Assembly (NCBI GenBank): GCA_024760905.1
Contig: CM045738.1
Span: 47,025,797-47,089,796, forward strand
DNA from: Plotosus lineatus
Taxonomy: Eukaryota > Chordata > Actinopteri > Siluriformes > Plotosidae
DNA length: 64,000 nt
Direction of reading: 5' to 3'
The position numbers and the translations under genes were made by a program. Shown one piece after another: positions 26,557-38,020 of this stretch (position 1 is the stretch's first letter; every line of letters starts with the position of its first letter). The notes under the pieces are model-generated. The model did no database searches. It was given only the letters and a program-made list of their open reading frames with translations, and was not told the DNA's origin.

Positions 26557-27349
26557 ATGAGTCAGTGAGTGAGTGAGTGAGTGAGTGAGTGAGTGAGTGA
26601 GAGAATGAGGGAATGAGTCAGTGAGTTTGTGAGTGTGTGAGTGAGTAAGAGAATGAGTGAGTAAGTGAGTGAGTGAGTGAGTGAGTCAGTGAATTAGTGA
26701 GTGTGTGAGTGAGTGAGTGAGTGAGTGGTGAGTGGTGAGGAGTGAGAGAGTGAGTGAGTGAGTGAGTGAGTGAGTGAATTAGTGAGTGTGTGTGTGAGTG
26801 AGTGAGTGAGTGAGTGAGTGAGTAAGAGAGTGAGTGAGTGAGTGAGTGAGTGAGTGAGTGAGTAAGAGAATGAGTGAGTGTGTGAGTGAGTAAGAGAATG
26901 AGTGAGTAAGTGAGTGAGTGAGTGAGTGAGTCAGTGAATTAGTGAGTGTGTGAGTGAGTGAGTGAGTGAGTGAGTGAGTGAGAGAGTGAGTGAGTGAGTG
27001 AGTGAGTGAGTGAGTCAGTGAATTAGTGAGTGAGTGAGTGAGTGAGTGAGTGAGTAAGAGAATGAGTGAGTGAGAGAATGAGGGAATGAGTCAGTGAATT
27101 AGTGAGTGAGTGAGTGAGTGAGTGAGTGAGTGAGTGAGTGAGTGAGAGAGTGAGTGAGTGAGTGAGTGAGTGAGTGAGTCAGTGAATTAGTGAGTGTGTG
27201 AGTGAGTGAGTGAGTGAGTGAGTAAGAGAGTGAGTGAGTGAGTGAGTGAGTGAGTGAGTGAGGAGTGAGTAAGAGAGAATGAGTGAGTAAGTGAGTGACT
27301 GAGGGAGTGAGTCAGTGAATTAGTGAGTGTGTGAGTGTGTGTATATGTC

Positions 27350-27383
<34 letters not shown>

Positions 27384-27878
27384 TATATGAGTCAGTGAGT
27401 GAGTGAGTGAGTGAGTGAGTGAGAGAATGAGTGAATGAGTCAGTAAGTTTGTGAGTGTGTGAGTGAGTAAGAGAATGAGTGAGTGAGTGAGTGAGTGAGT
27501 GAGTGAGTGAGTCAGTGAATTAGTGAGTGAGTGAGTGAGTGAGTGAGTGAGTGAGTGAGTGAGTGAGTAAGAGAGTGAGTGAGTGAGTGAGTCAGTGAAT
27601 TAGTGAGTGAGGAGTGGTGAGTGAGTGGTGAGGAGTGAGTAAGAGAGTGAGTGAGTGAGTGAGTGAGTGAGAAAGAGAATGAGTGAGTAAGTGAGTGAGT
27701 GAGTGAGTGAGTGAGTCAATGAATTAGTGAGTGTGTGAGTGTGTGAGTGAGTGAGTGAGTAAGAGAGTGAGTGAGTGAGTGAGTGAGTGAGTGAGTCAGT
27801 GAATTAGTGAGTGAGTGAGTGAGTGAGTGAGTAAGAGAGTGAGTGAGTGAGTGAGTGAGTGAGTGAGTGAGTGAGTGT
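26325..27878. repeat. Second GAGT array with its own periodic sub-motif
   Basis: About 1.55 kb of GAGT/GAAT tetranucleotides. The gagtggtgagg-type core of the 17.7-23.9 kb arrays is absent apart from short gtggtgagg echoes. Instead gtcagtgaattagtgagtg recurs about ten times (for example near 26685, 26931, 27013, 27178, 27311, 27512, 27592 and 27794). Confidence 0.93.
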
Positions 27879-27956
27879 CATGGTGCCATGTAGCATCTTG
27901 GCGATTTGGATGACAAGTATGGGAGTAAGGAACTCAAGTGTGGTAATGAAAAATGA

Positions 27957-27958
<2 letters not shown>

Positions 27959-28027
<69 letters not shown>
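27959..28027. repeat. (GT)n microsatellite
   Basis: About 34 GT units. Confidence 0.97.
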
Positions 28028-28030
<3 letters not shown>

Positions 28031-28179
28031 ATCTTCATCCTTGTGACTGTCGGCAATCCAAAGGTATGTTTCTCTGGCTGGTGGAGATCAACCAAACTGT
28101 CCTCATCTGTCAATCATCCTGATGAACACGAATGTGCAGAGATACTGTCAGACAGAGCACAATCCTTCTCTCTCTCTTT

Positions 28180-28207
28180 GTGTGTGTGTATGTGTGCGTA
28201 TGTGTGC

Positions 28208-28284
<77 letters not shown>
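28180..28284. repeat. (GT)n microsatellite, compound
   Basis: GT units with AT/GC interruptions on the left, then about 34 pure units. Confidence 0.97.
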
Positions 28285-28286
<2 letters not shown>

Positions 28287-28369
28287 TGCCATTAATTCAA
28301 AAGTTCGCATAAAATCTCCACTTGGTATGTATGTGAATCTTCTTCTTCTTTTCCTTTCGGCTTTTCCCT

Positions 28370-28711
28370 TCAGGGGTCGCCACAGCGAATCATCTGCCTC
28401 CATCTCACCCTATCCTTTGCATCTTCTTCTCTTACACCAACGACCTTCATGTCCTCCTTTACCACATCCATGAATCGTCTCTTTGGTCTTCCTCTAGGCC
28501 TTTTGCCTGGTAGTTCCAGCCTCAGCATCCTATTACCAATATACTCACTATCCCTCCTCTGTACATGTCCAAACCATCTCAATCTAGCCTCTCTGACTTT
28601 GTCTCCAAAACGTCTTACCTGTGCTGTCCCTCTGGCGTACTCATTCCTAATCCTATCCATCCTCGTTACTCCCAAAGAGAACCTCAACATTTTCATCTCT
28701 GCTACCTCCAA
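28370..28711 (-). pseudogene. LINE ORF C-terminal domain
   Basis: 113 codons with RWFGHVQRRD and RPRGRPKRRF, ending at the natural LINE stop. In the family it follows RT in one continuous frame; here upstream frameshifts detach it. Confidence 0.82.
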
Positions 28712-28817
28712 CTCTGCCTCCTGTCTTTCCCCAGGGCCACTGTTTCTAACCCATACAGCATCGTTGGCCTCAACACCGTTTGTACACTTTTCCTTTCATT
28801 TTTGCCGATACCCTCTA

Positions 28818-29736
28818 TCACACATCACACCGGACACTTTTCTCCAGCCATTCCAACCTGCCTGCACCTTCTTGACCTCTTTTTCGACACTCGCCATTGC
28901 TCTGGATTGTTGAGCCTAAGTACTTAAAATCCTCCACCTTTCTTATCTCTGCTCCCTGTAATCTCACCGTTCCTCTTTGGTCCTTGGCATTCATGCACAT
29001 GTACTCTGTCTTACTGAGGCTAATCTTCATTCCCCTCCTTTCCAGGGCATACCTCCACCTCTCTAGATTTTCCTGCACTTGTTCTCTGCTCTCACTACAG
29101 ATTACAATGTCATCTGCAAACATCATAGTCCATGGGGAATCTTGTCTAACCTCGTCTGTCAGCCTGTCCATCACCATAGCGAACAAGAAGGGGCTGAGAG
29201 CTGACCCTTGATGCAGTCCCACCTCCACCTTGAACTCTTCTGTCACACCGACAGCACACCTCACCACTGTCTTACCTCTCTCATACATGTCCTGCACCAC
29301 TCTAACATCCTTCTCTGCCCCTCCAGACTTCCTCATGCAATACCACAGTTCTTCTCTCGGCACCCTGTCATATGCTTTCTCCAGATCCACAAAGGCACAA
29401 TGCAGCTCCGTCTGACCTTCTCTGTACTTCTCCATTAACATCCTCAAGGCAAACACTGCATCTGTGGTGCTCTTTCTGGGCATGAAACCAAACTGTTGTT
29501 CACAAATGCTGACTTCTGCCCTTAGTCTAGCTTCCACTATTCTTTCCCATAACTTCATCATTATGGGTCATCAACTTTATCCCTCTGTAGTTGCCACAAC
29601 TCTGCACGTCTCCCTTGTTCTTAAAAATGGGCACCAGCACACTTCTCCTCCATTCCTCTGGCATCCTCTCACTCTCTAAGACCTTGTTAAATGTTCTTGT
29701 CAGAAAATCTACTGCTACCTCTCTAGACACTTCCAT
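28818..29736 (-). pseudogene. LINE reverse transcriptase, frameshifted
   Basis: Two open pieces (29527-29736 and 28818-29561) cover RT from the WRRSVLVPIF block through QFGFMPRKSTTDAVF, FVDLEKAYD (motif A), HQGSALSPF (motif B) and MMFADDIVI (motif C, both aspartates intact) to FKYLGSTIQ. At 29565 an insertion-type frameshift separates them; another follows SNGEC. Confidence 0.85.
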
Positions 29737-30618
29737 ACCTCCACCGGTATGTCATCAGGACCAACTGCCTTTCCATTCTTCATCCTCTTCAATGCCCTCC
29801 TCACTTCACCCTTACTAATCTTTGCTACTTCCTGGTCCTCAACAGTCACCTCTTCTACTCTTTTTCTCTCTCATTTTCCTCATTCATCAGCTCTTCAAAG
29901 TACTCTTTCCATCTTCCCAGCACACTTCTGTCATCAGTCAATACATTTCCCTCTCTGTCCTTTATCAATCTAACTTGCTGCACGTCCTTCCCATCTCTAT
30001 TTCTCTGCTGTGCCAACCTGTATAAATCATTTTCTCCTCCTTACTTTCCAGCCGAGCATACAAGTCATCAAAGCGCCTCTGTTTGGCCTTTGACACTGCT
30101 ACCTTTGCCTTACGCTGTGTCTCCCTGTACTCCTGTTTACTCTCTTGGTTTTCTCAATGTCCCACTTCTTCTTAGCTAATCTCTTCCTTTGTACACACTC
30201 CTGCACTTCCTCATTCCACCACCAAGTCTCCTTATCTACTTTCCTTCCAGATGACACACAAATATTCTCCTACCTGTCTCCCTGATCACATTCGCTGTAG
30301 TTGTCCAGTCATCTGGAAGCACTTCTGACCACCCAAAGCCTGTTTCAACTCCTCCTTGAAGACAACCCGACACTCTTCCTTTTCAACTTCCACCACTTTG
30401 TCTTCTGCTCTGCCTTTGCCTTCTTCACCTTCCTCACCATCAGCATCATCCTGCACACCACCATCCTATGCTGTTTGGCAACACTCTCACCCGCTACTAC
30501 TTTGCAGTCACTGACTTCCTTTAAATTACATCGCCTGCACAAGATGTAGTCTACCTGTGTGCTCCTACCTCCGCTTTTATAAGTCACCTATGCTCCTCTC
30601 TCTTCTGGAAGAAAGTAT

Positions 30619-31254
30619 TCACCACAGCCATTTCCATCCTTTTGCAAAATCTACCAACATCTGTCCTTCTGCGTTCCTGTCCTGGATACCAAACCTACCC
30701 ATCACTTCCTCGTCCCCTCTGTTTCCTGCACCAACATGTCCATTGAAGTCTGCCCCAATGACCACTCTTTCACCTCTGGGGGTACTCTGCATCACTTCAT
30801 CTAACTCCCTCCAGAATCTCTCCTTCTCTTCTCGCTCACATCCTGTCTGTGGGGCATAAGCACTAACAACATTGACCATCACACCTTTAATTTCTAACTT
30901 GAGACTCATCACTCTGTCTGACACTCTTTTCACTTCTAGAACATTCCTGGCAAACTCCTCCTTCAAGATGACTCCGACTCCATTTCTCTTCCCATCCACA
31001 CCGTGATAAAACAGCTTAAACCCTGCTCCTATGCTTCTAGCCTTGCGACCTTTCCACCTGGTCTCCTGAACACACAGTATGTCCACCTTCCTCCTCTGCA
31101 TCATGTCAGCCAGCTCTCTACCTTTTCCTGTCATAGTTCCAATATTCAAAGTCCCTACTTTCAGTCCTAGACTCATGCCTTTCCTCTTCTCTCTCTGGCA
31201 GCGGACCGCCTCCCGCCTCTCCTTCTTGAGCGTCTTCGACCAACAGTAGTCCAA
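30619..31254 (-). pseudogene. LINE AP-endonuclease domain
   Basis: 211 codons. Endonuclease signatures in order: VGTLNIGTM, CVQETRWKG (catalytic Glu), VVSAYAPQTG, VIGADFNGHVG (Asp/Asn) and GRFGIQDRN. The domain's last part (VDYIL, KQHRMV) sits in the next broken piece, 30345-30587. The N-terminus is changed by a frameshift relative to the copy ending at 55267. Confidence 0.85.
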
Positions 31255-31617
31255 TTTCCATCAGCACCCTGTTGGTTGGCGGCACTGATAGCGATCGTTG
31301 TTAACCGGGCCTCGACCGATCCGGTATGTCATTCTTTCTTGTGATTCGCATAGTTTATTTGGCATTTGTTTTCACGCCGGATGCCCTTCCTGGCCAGCAA
31401 CCCTCTGCATTTATCCGGGCTTGGGACCGGCGTGAGGGAGAGACACTGGTTTGTGCCCCCCCCTCACGGCTGCATTTGCCCCCCCCTCACGGCTGCATTG
31501 AATGGTTGTGAATGGTTGTATGTATTTTGGTCCTGCGATGGTCTGGACTGATTAATATCTGTATAGAACTTATAAAGAAACTTTTAAAATCATCAAATTT
31601 ATTTTTCTGAAAAAAGT

Positions 31618-31885
31618 TATGGTTGTCACAGTGACAGCCATCCACCACACAGCAAGAAGGTTGTGGAATCGGGATGTTTCTGTGTAAAGTTTGCATGTTC
31701 CTCCTGTGCTTGCTTGAGTTTCCTCTTGGTACTCTAGTTCCCTCCCATAGTTCAAAAACATGCACAGCAGGGTGTGTTAGCAAACTGTTCGTGTGTACCG
31801 CAGCTTCCCACAGAGTTGGCTGTGATTGGCACGGCCCACTTAGGATAACAAAATGAACAAACGAATGAATAAATGAATGAATGTG
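31618..31885 (+). mobile_element. SINE-B copy, sense
   Basis: A cacacagcaagaagg head remnant, gtttctgtgtaaagtttgcatgttc, the gcttgcttgagtttcctc block, ctcccatagttcaaaaacatg and the tail cagagttggctgtgattggcacgg. It ends in AATGAATGAATG. Confidence 0.8.
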
Positions 31886-33171
31886 TAGTGAGTGTCTACA
31901 GAACCAAAAAGGATGACTTCAGGATAAGTACATTAAGACTACCATACATGTGACAGGTCTTCACCAGGTTCAACATTGACAGCAACCTTCTGGGGAATCG
32001 CAAGAGTCAAGAGCAGCATCAAAGACGTCTTCCACCACTGGACATTTTCTCTCACAAAGTTCCATTCATTGGACTTCGTGTGACTGGTAGTGGTGAGCAT
32101 CTTCTACCAGCTGAGCTGTGGATCTGTCTGCCTCTTCCAACCATCCTCCTGCCATCTTTCTTGGCTGGTAGGTTGACGAATGCCCCCCTTAACTGTTTGG
32201 TGTAAAGACTCACAATCTTTGATGTCTGAAGAACACTTCTCAAGCATGCCGGAGTTGAAGGTGCAGAAGTCATCATAACAACCTTGACTCACTTGTGGTC
32301 ATCACTGATTGCAGATGGACTGCTGATGATGATACCAGTTTACTTTTGTTATTAATTATCACATATCATTTGCTTTTATAAAATGAAAAGCTCTCAGAGA
32401 ACTCGGATTGTCCCATTCCACACTGGTTTCAGTTCTCTCTGCCAATGATGAGCTCTGGTGCAAACTGTAATTTTATTGAACAGCCTTTTGTGTTGATCTC
32501 AATGCCACGTTCTGGTGCTGAAGTTTATTTCCATCCAGTGTTGGGTTCATTTCTTACCAACCTCTTGAATCAATGAGGGAAAAACTGAACCCCTCCATAA
32601 AGTCTTCTCCAGCACATCCCTAACACTTTCAATAGGGTAATGGTCGGGACTCTGGGGGGCCAATTCATATGTGAAAATGATTCCTCATGCTTCCTGACCA
32701 ACTCTTTCATTATTCAAGTCCACATTTTATATCCGAGCCATTGCATTGATGTGATAACCTGCACATTCAGTACATTCAGATCATCAGCTGCTTTATTTTC
32801 TTGTCGTATTAATGTTGCTGAACCTCAATCGGATCAACCAAACCAACATCACCAAGTAATTTACATGCTGTGATCAATGATAAATTCCTTATATGAAAAT
32901 ATTAGAGTGTGTGACTTTGTATCCTGCGGGGCGGTGTATAACAACAGTAATCAGAACTTTCTGGGTATTCATTCATATTCCAAGCTGGTTCAGTCCTGTA
33001 CTCAGTGGCCGGTGTGGTGCAGGTTTTCACTTCAACCAACAGTAGCCACACCAGTCACCTGTTTTTTTTTGTTGTTGTTTTTTTTTTAATTACTGATCTC
33101 AAAATAAAAAGATTAGCTTGCACATCAGTGCTTGAACTTTGCAGCCGGGTGGCTACCATCTTGGTGAGATC
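31886..33171. other. Unassigned 1.3 kb
   Basis: No family recognised. Bases 31960-32290 have balanced composition and open pieces on the minus strand (32052-32276), but no recognisable domain. A poly-T/GTT run lies at 33062-33088. Confidence 0.4.
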
Positions 33172-33302
33172 ACTTTACTCACGAAAAGTTGGTTAGCTAA
33201 AACAATTATTCCCATAATACATAACAAAAAAAACAATTAATATGTTCCAACCCCCTCCCAAACTCATAACATGAAACAAACACGTATATTTGACCTAATC
33301 AC
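33172..33302 (+). mobile_element. Tigger-like element, left part, cut by a LINE fragment
   Basis: cgaaaagttggttagctaaaac, ttccaaccccctcccaaact and gaaacaaacacgtatatttgacc match the left parts of 60731-62196 and 63050-64000. The match stops at the LINE junction near 33302 and resumes with the right part at 34395. Confidence 0.7.
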
Positions 33303-34394
33303 ACAGGTAGACTACATCTTGTGTAGACAATGCAATTTGAAGGAAGTCAGTGACTGCAAAGTCGTAGTGGGTGTGAGTGTTACCAAACAGGATAGGATGA
33401 TGGTGTGCAGGATGGTGCTGATGCTGAGAAAGGTGAAGAAGGCAAAGGCAGTGCTGAAGACAAAGTGTTGGAAGCTGAAAAAGGAAGAGTGTCTTGTTAT
33501 CTTCAAGGAGGAGTTTAAATAAGCTTCGGGTGGACAGGATGTGCTTCCAGATGACTGAATAACTACAGCTAATGTGATCAGGGAGACAGTTAGGAGAGTA
33601 CTTGGTGTGTCCTCTGGAAGGAAAGTAGATAAGGAGACTTGGTGGTGGAATGAGGAAGTGCAGGAGTGTGTACAAAAGAAGAGGTTAGCTAAGAAGAAGT
33701 GAGACAGAGAGGACCGAAGAGAGTAAACAGGAGTACAGGGAGACACAGTGTAAGGTTGCGGTGTCAAAGGCCAAACAGAGGGCGTATGATGATTTGTATG
33801 CTAGGTTGGACAGTAAGGAGGGAGAAAATGATTTATACAGGTTGGCACAGCAGAGAAATAGAGATGGGAAAGACGTACAGCAAGTTAGAGTGATTAAGGA
33901 CAGAGAGGGAAATGTATTGACTGATGACAGAAGTGTGCTGGGAAGATGGAAAGAGTACTTTGAAGAGCTGATGAATGAGGAAAATGAGAGAGAGAAAAGA
34001 GTAGAAGAGGTGACTGTTGAGGACCAGAAAGTAGCAAAGATTAGTAAGGGTGAAGTGAGGAGGGCATTGAAGAGGATGAAGAGTGAAAAAGCAAATGGTC
34101 CTGATGACATACAGGTGGAGGTATGGAAGTGTCTAGGAGAGGTAGCAGTAGATTTTCTGAGAAGAACATTTAACACGGTCTTAGAGAGTGAGCAGATGCC
34201 GGAGGAATGGGGGAGAAATGTGCTGGTGCCCATTTTTAAGAACAAGAGAGAAGTGCAGAGTTGTGGCAACTACAGAGGAATAAAGTTGATGAGCCATATG
34301 ATGAAGTTATTGGAAAGAATAGTGGAAGCTAGACTAAGGGCAGAGGTCAGCATTTGTGAACAACAGTTTGGTTTCATGCCAAGAAAGCACCACA
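33303..34394 (+). mobile_element. RTE-like LINE internal fragment lacking both ends
   Basis: From the end of the endonuclease (QVDYILC) through the linker (TWWWNEEVQECV) and first RT blocks to QFGFMPRK at 34389. It stops before motif A. Both the 5' leader and the 3' tail are missing, which is unusual for a normal LINE insertion. Tigger-like sequence borders it on both sides. Confidence 0.85.
33761..34394 (+). pseudogene. LINE linker and RT N-terminal frame
   Basis: About 211 LINE codons in one frame, followed by non-LINE codons to 34444. Order: SKAKQRAYDDLYARL, LMNEENEREKRVEEVTVEDQ, GPDDIQVEVWK, CGNYRGIKL, QFGFMPRK. It shows the uninterrupted frame across NEREKRVEE, where the copies at 29.8 and 53.76 kb have lost one base. 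Confidence 0.82.
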
Positions 34395-34745
34395 CTGCAC
34401 TCTCACTGTGTTCTCTATGGTCTAGAGGAAAAAGCACTGACTGAATGATATGAAGTGCAGTAAACATTATTTATAGTCACTTGTAGGGTGCTGCGGGGCG
34501 TGAGATGTTTTCTTTTTCTTCCTATAGACAGCATCACAGAAAATAATTGAGAAGCACTCCAAAGGCATTCTTGCAGCAGGGAGGAATACACGCAAATGAA
34601 TATGAAGCTAATTGGCCTGGAAAGGCCGTTTTGAGCAGAGTTCGTAAGTCAAAATTTTGCTCATTGGATGGGGCAATTTTTTGTGGAATCAAAGCTCGTA
34701 TCATGGAAAATTCTTTATAAGGGACACTTGTGAACCATTGGATAT
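34395..34745 (+). mobile_element. Tigger-like element, right part
   Basis: gatatgaagtgcagtaaaca, the aaaataattgagaagcact block, ggaatacacgcaaatgaatatg, ttcgtaagtcaaaattttgc and gtatcatggaaaattctttataagggacac match the right end of 60731-62196 (61880-62180). Confidence 0.8.
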
Positions 34746-34933
34746 ATTTTATTTTAAAATCTTGGTGTTATTTTTTTTTTTTCCAATTAATTATCAGTGT
34801 AAATAAATAGTGTATTCATTGGTAAATTTATATGAATTTAAGGTATTCTAACCTTTAGCAGTAAAATATTCAGTTTTCAAGCTCTGGCTTCCAACAGCTC
34901 TATTTTGAGATCTTAAAGCAAAGTGGTCTCACC

Positions 34934-35280
34934 CCAGGGCAGTGGTGGTCCGGTGGTAGGGCGCAGGATCACGGGTCCTAAGGTTGGGGGTTCGAGTCCC
35001 CACAAGATTGTCACTGTCCACGCAGTGCAGCTAACTGGGTTATCAAAGGCGGCCATGTATCTCACTGTCTATGGTGAGAGGCATGTAAAAGAACCATTGC
35101 TGCCTTTCCTAAAGAGTAGGCTGCAAAGCTGTCAGTGTGATTCTGTCCTTTGCTAAAAGGGTTGTGACAGGAAGGGCATCCGATGTAAAAACCTATGCCA
35201 AATCAAATGTGCGAATCAGATGATTCGCTGAGGCGACCCCTGAAAAAAGTGAAAAGCCGAAAGGAAATGAAGAAGAAGAA
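34934..35280 (+). mobile_element. SINE-A with RTE-type tail
   Basis: tRNA-like head (gggcagtggtggtccggtgg, ggttcgagtcc), the body catgtatctcactgtctatgg, then the tail gttgtgacaggaagggcatc...gaatcagatgattcgctgag...gaaaagccgaaagg and GAA repeats. Flanking duplication agcaaagtggtctcacc (34917-34933) / agcaaggtggtctcacc (35281-35297), 16 of 17. The tail equals the LINE 5' leader joined to the LINE 3' terminus, so mobilisation by that LINE is expected. Confidence 0.93.
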
Positions 35281-35297
35281 AGCAAGGTGGTCTCACC

Positions 35298-35874
35298 AAG
35301 ATGACTGCCACAAGGCTTCAAAATGCAACACAAATGTACAATCTAGCTTTCTGTTCCCGCCCCTAAGCTATAATATATGATACGTATAAGAAATGTGATG
35401 CCCAAGTTTGAAAACCCTGGGATGCTGGCTCACTAATTTGAGTTCTAGGATGAGTTAGTGTATGAGTGACCTTGACCTACTTTTCAAGGTCACAGACTCA
35501 AAACTTGACATTAGGTTTCCGAATAGTTCCTAGACGCCACGTGCTGAAGCTGGGACTTTCAAACGTGCTATGCTTGGTGTCTATAATGGCATATTATGAA
35601 ATGGTCCTTTCGGCGGGAGCGTCTGAACCGCTGTGTTTTGTTTTGTTTTAAGATCAGTGATTGAAACAGGTGTAAGGTGTGACTATTGCTTGGCTGAAGG
35701 GATGGTCTGCACATGCATCAGCCCTTTACGGATATGGATGGGCATCCCTGCTGTATACACTGCAGTCCATTATCATAGTTCTGATTCTGGTCCTTTCTCA
35801 GTATGGTATAATGAACTGCAATATGATTAATAGACTTTTAAGGCCCATAGCTGTGCTTTATGACATGTGCACAG
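35298..35874. other. Unassigned
   Basis: No gene or repeat family recognised. Confidence 0.4.
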
Positions 35875-36100
35875 TGTCACAGTGGTTAGCATGGCCGCCT
35901 CATGACGTGAAGGTATTGTGTTTGAGTTCCTGGGTTCCGCAAGAGTGTTTCAAAATGTTTGTGTACGTATTGGACCTGTGATGGTCTGGTGAGCTGGTCA
36001 AAGGAAACTCACCTTCACCCAGTGTCGGCTGAGATAAGCTCACCATTACTCTAGTAGGATTAAGCCAAGGGGTGAGTGAAAATGAATGAGTAAATCAAGG
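35875..36100 (+). mobile_element. SINE-B, body deleted, sense
   Basis: Head gtgtcacagtggttagcatggccgcc, then after a short remnant the tail tgtgatggtctggtgagctgg and agtgtcggctgagataagctc, ending in gaatgagtaaatc. Most of the central body is missing. Confidence 0.75.
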
Positions 36101-36151
36101 CACACTACATGTATAATATCATTTAATATACAATTGAAAATGATTAATGCA

Positions 36152-36494
36152 GGGCAGTGGTGTCCCGGTGGTAACGTGCTGGATCACTGATCCCAAGGTC
36201 GGGGGTTCAAACCCCACTGTTAACGGTTGTCGCTACTGTCCCTCTGGTGCATCTAACAGTTTTATGACTGGCTGGCTATGTCTCACACTGTCTGTGGTGG
36301 GAGGTTTATGTTAAAGAACCATTTCTGACTTTCATCTAGAGGAGCTGCATAGCCGTCAGCATGTTCCTGCAATGCGATGGCCTGGCAAACCGTCCAGGGT
36401 GTACTCTACCCTTACTCAGATTTGGCAGAAATGGGCACCAGCCTCCCCATGACCCTAATTAGGAGTACGCGGTTCAGAGAATGAATGAATGATT
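36152..36494 (+). mobile_element. SINE-A with L2-type tail
   Basis: Head gggcagtggtgtcccggtgg with B box ggttcaaacccc and body gtctcacactgtctgtggtg. It then switches to gcgatggcctggcaaaccgtccagggtgtac, the L2-like tail of SINE-B, ending in gaatgaatgaatg. Confidence 0.88.
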
Positions 36495-37068
36495 AAAGTA
36501 AGTATGTTTGAAGAAAGGTCTGTACTTTGAATAGAGTCAAGCTCAGTAACACCTTCTGCAGGGTTTGACCTCATGTCTGGTTCACTTTCCTTTTTCTTCA
36601 GAAAGGCATCAAGAGGCGTCTTTATTATTACCGAGCTAATTATCCTTTGCAGTTTGTCAAGAATGATTAATTAAGCTTAAGCTTTCACCCTTTCTGACTT
36701 TGATGCAAAGTTTAAACTCACGTGTGAACTAGAGGGACGCGCACTTGGGGTGGGGTGGGGGGGGCGAAGCTCAGAAAGGACATCGGTACAATAATCAAAG
36801 AGATACAAGAGCGTTTGATAAACTCTGAGTTTTTATTTCCTTTATTCTTATACAAATTACTATTTCCACACATGAAACATCATTAAATAGAGTTTTATTT
36901 TTTTATTATTACTTGCACACACGAAACTTGGTTTTCCAAGAGAGGACAGGCTGAGGTCTGTTGGAGCCCCAATCCTAAGTAGAACCCCTTGATCTTGAAG
37001 ACTTCAATGTGTGGTTTCATTCAGATGGAGCTATGGCGCATACAGCTCGAATATCACTGAAAGGGCTG
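36495..37068. other. Unassigned
   Basis: A short G-rich run lies at 36749-36765. No family recognised. Confidence 0.4.
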
Positions 37069-37532
37069 CCCTGCCAAAAATATACCATAGAAATCCTGCA
37101 GGACTGAATAGAATTCTATAGGAATTACAATGGAATAGTGATTTCTTATAGAATTTCCAAAGTGTTTTAAAGATATTTGCTGTTAAGTTCTATAGAACAG
37201 ATCATCCCCATAGAATTTCAAAAATGTTCTATAGCAATGTGCTGTACGTTCTATAGAACAGCCTACTCTATGGGGAAAAAAATCAATAGCAGCTTGTTTC
37301 GGGTCTATTGACCAGCAAAATTCTATTGACATGATTAATTAAGGTTGGTAGTTCTTTATAAAATACTCTAAAGGAATTATCATAATAGAAATCTGGTGCT
37401 GTAAATAGAACTCTTAAGTTCTGTAGTACGCAAAAATTGTTGTATCATACAGCTGGATAGGCCTAACTCAATGAAACAATTAGTGAATGGCACAAGTGAA
37501 ATTGCCAGTAATAAAAAGGAGAATATATATAT

Positions 37533-38020
37533 ATTAGGCCCTTGACTATTTGCGGTTTTGCACTCACGTTTTGAGTATTTGCGGACTGCTGAGTAACTGA
37601 CACGTCACTCAAATTCAGCCAATGGCTGTCCTCCTTCCTGCTGATTGGTTGAGATGATGTAACGCCCCTTTTTCCTCATTCATGCACAAGTTGTCAATGA
37701 GCCTCTTTTTTTAATTACCAGTTAAGCTGTAGACGCTATGCGTCTTCTCTGGCTAAGCTAGAAAAGGTATTGACGTTGGATATCTCTATTGAAGAAATAA
37801 GACTTTCTCCTGAAGAAATGACAGTTTCCTCTGAAGTGCTTGAAGAGAAATAATCATCTGAAAGCACTCTAGTATTAAAGTCTTTTTGAATCATTATTCC
37901 AGTAAAGTACCTAAGTTAATGTTTAGAATGTTTGTGAGTGTGATTTTATGTACTGAGGTGTAGCATGTTTATCATTTTGTTTTGTTTATCCAATTTGTTA
38001 ATTTCATGTTCTTTTATGTT
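37533..38020 (+). mobile_element. Tigger-like element, left two-thirds
   Basis: Starts taggcccttgactatttgcg and is parallel to 11168-11690 throughout, including tgctgattggttgagatgatg and a relict reading frame at 37764-37852. The right end is missing. Confidence 0.7.

Larger units (their letters stand above)
28338..31500 (-). mobile_element. RTE-like LINE, near full length
   Basis: Minus-strand copy from the GAA-rich 3' tail (seen as cttcttcttctt at 28338) to the 5' leader. At the leader end a tgcccccccctcacggctgcatt block is repeated twice (31457-31500). It is very similar to 52249-55388 but carries many one-base deletions. The flanks (atgtatgtgaat on the left, gaatggttgt...cctgcgatggtctgg on the right) look like SINE-B body, so it probably inserted into a SINE-B copy. 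Confidence 0.92.

Noticed and set aside
31886..33171. Possible old gene fragment (minus-strand open pieces at 32052-32292)
   Set aside because: Short, with no recognisable domain or splice context. Left as unassigned.
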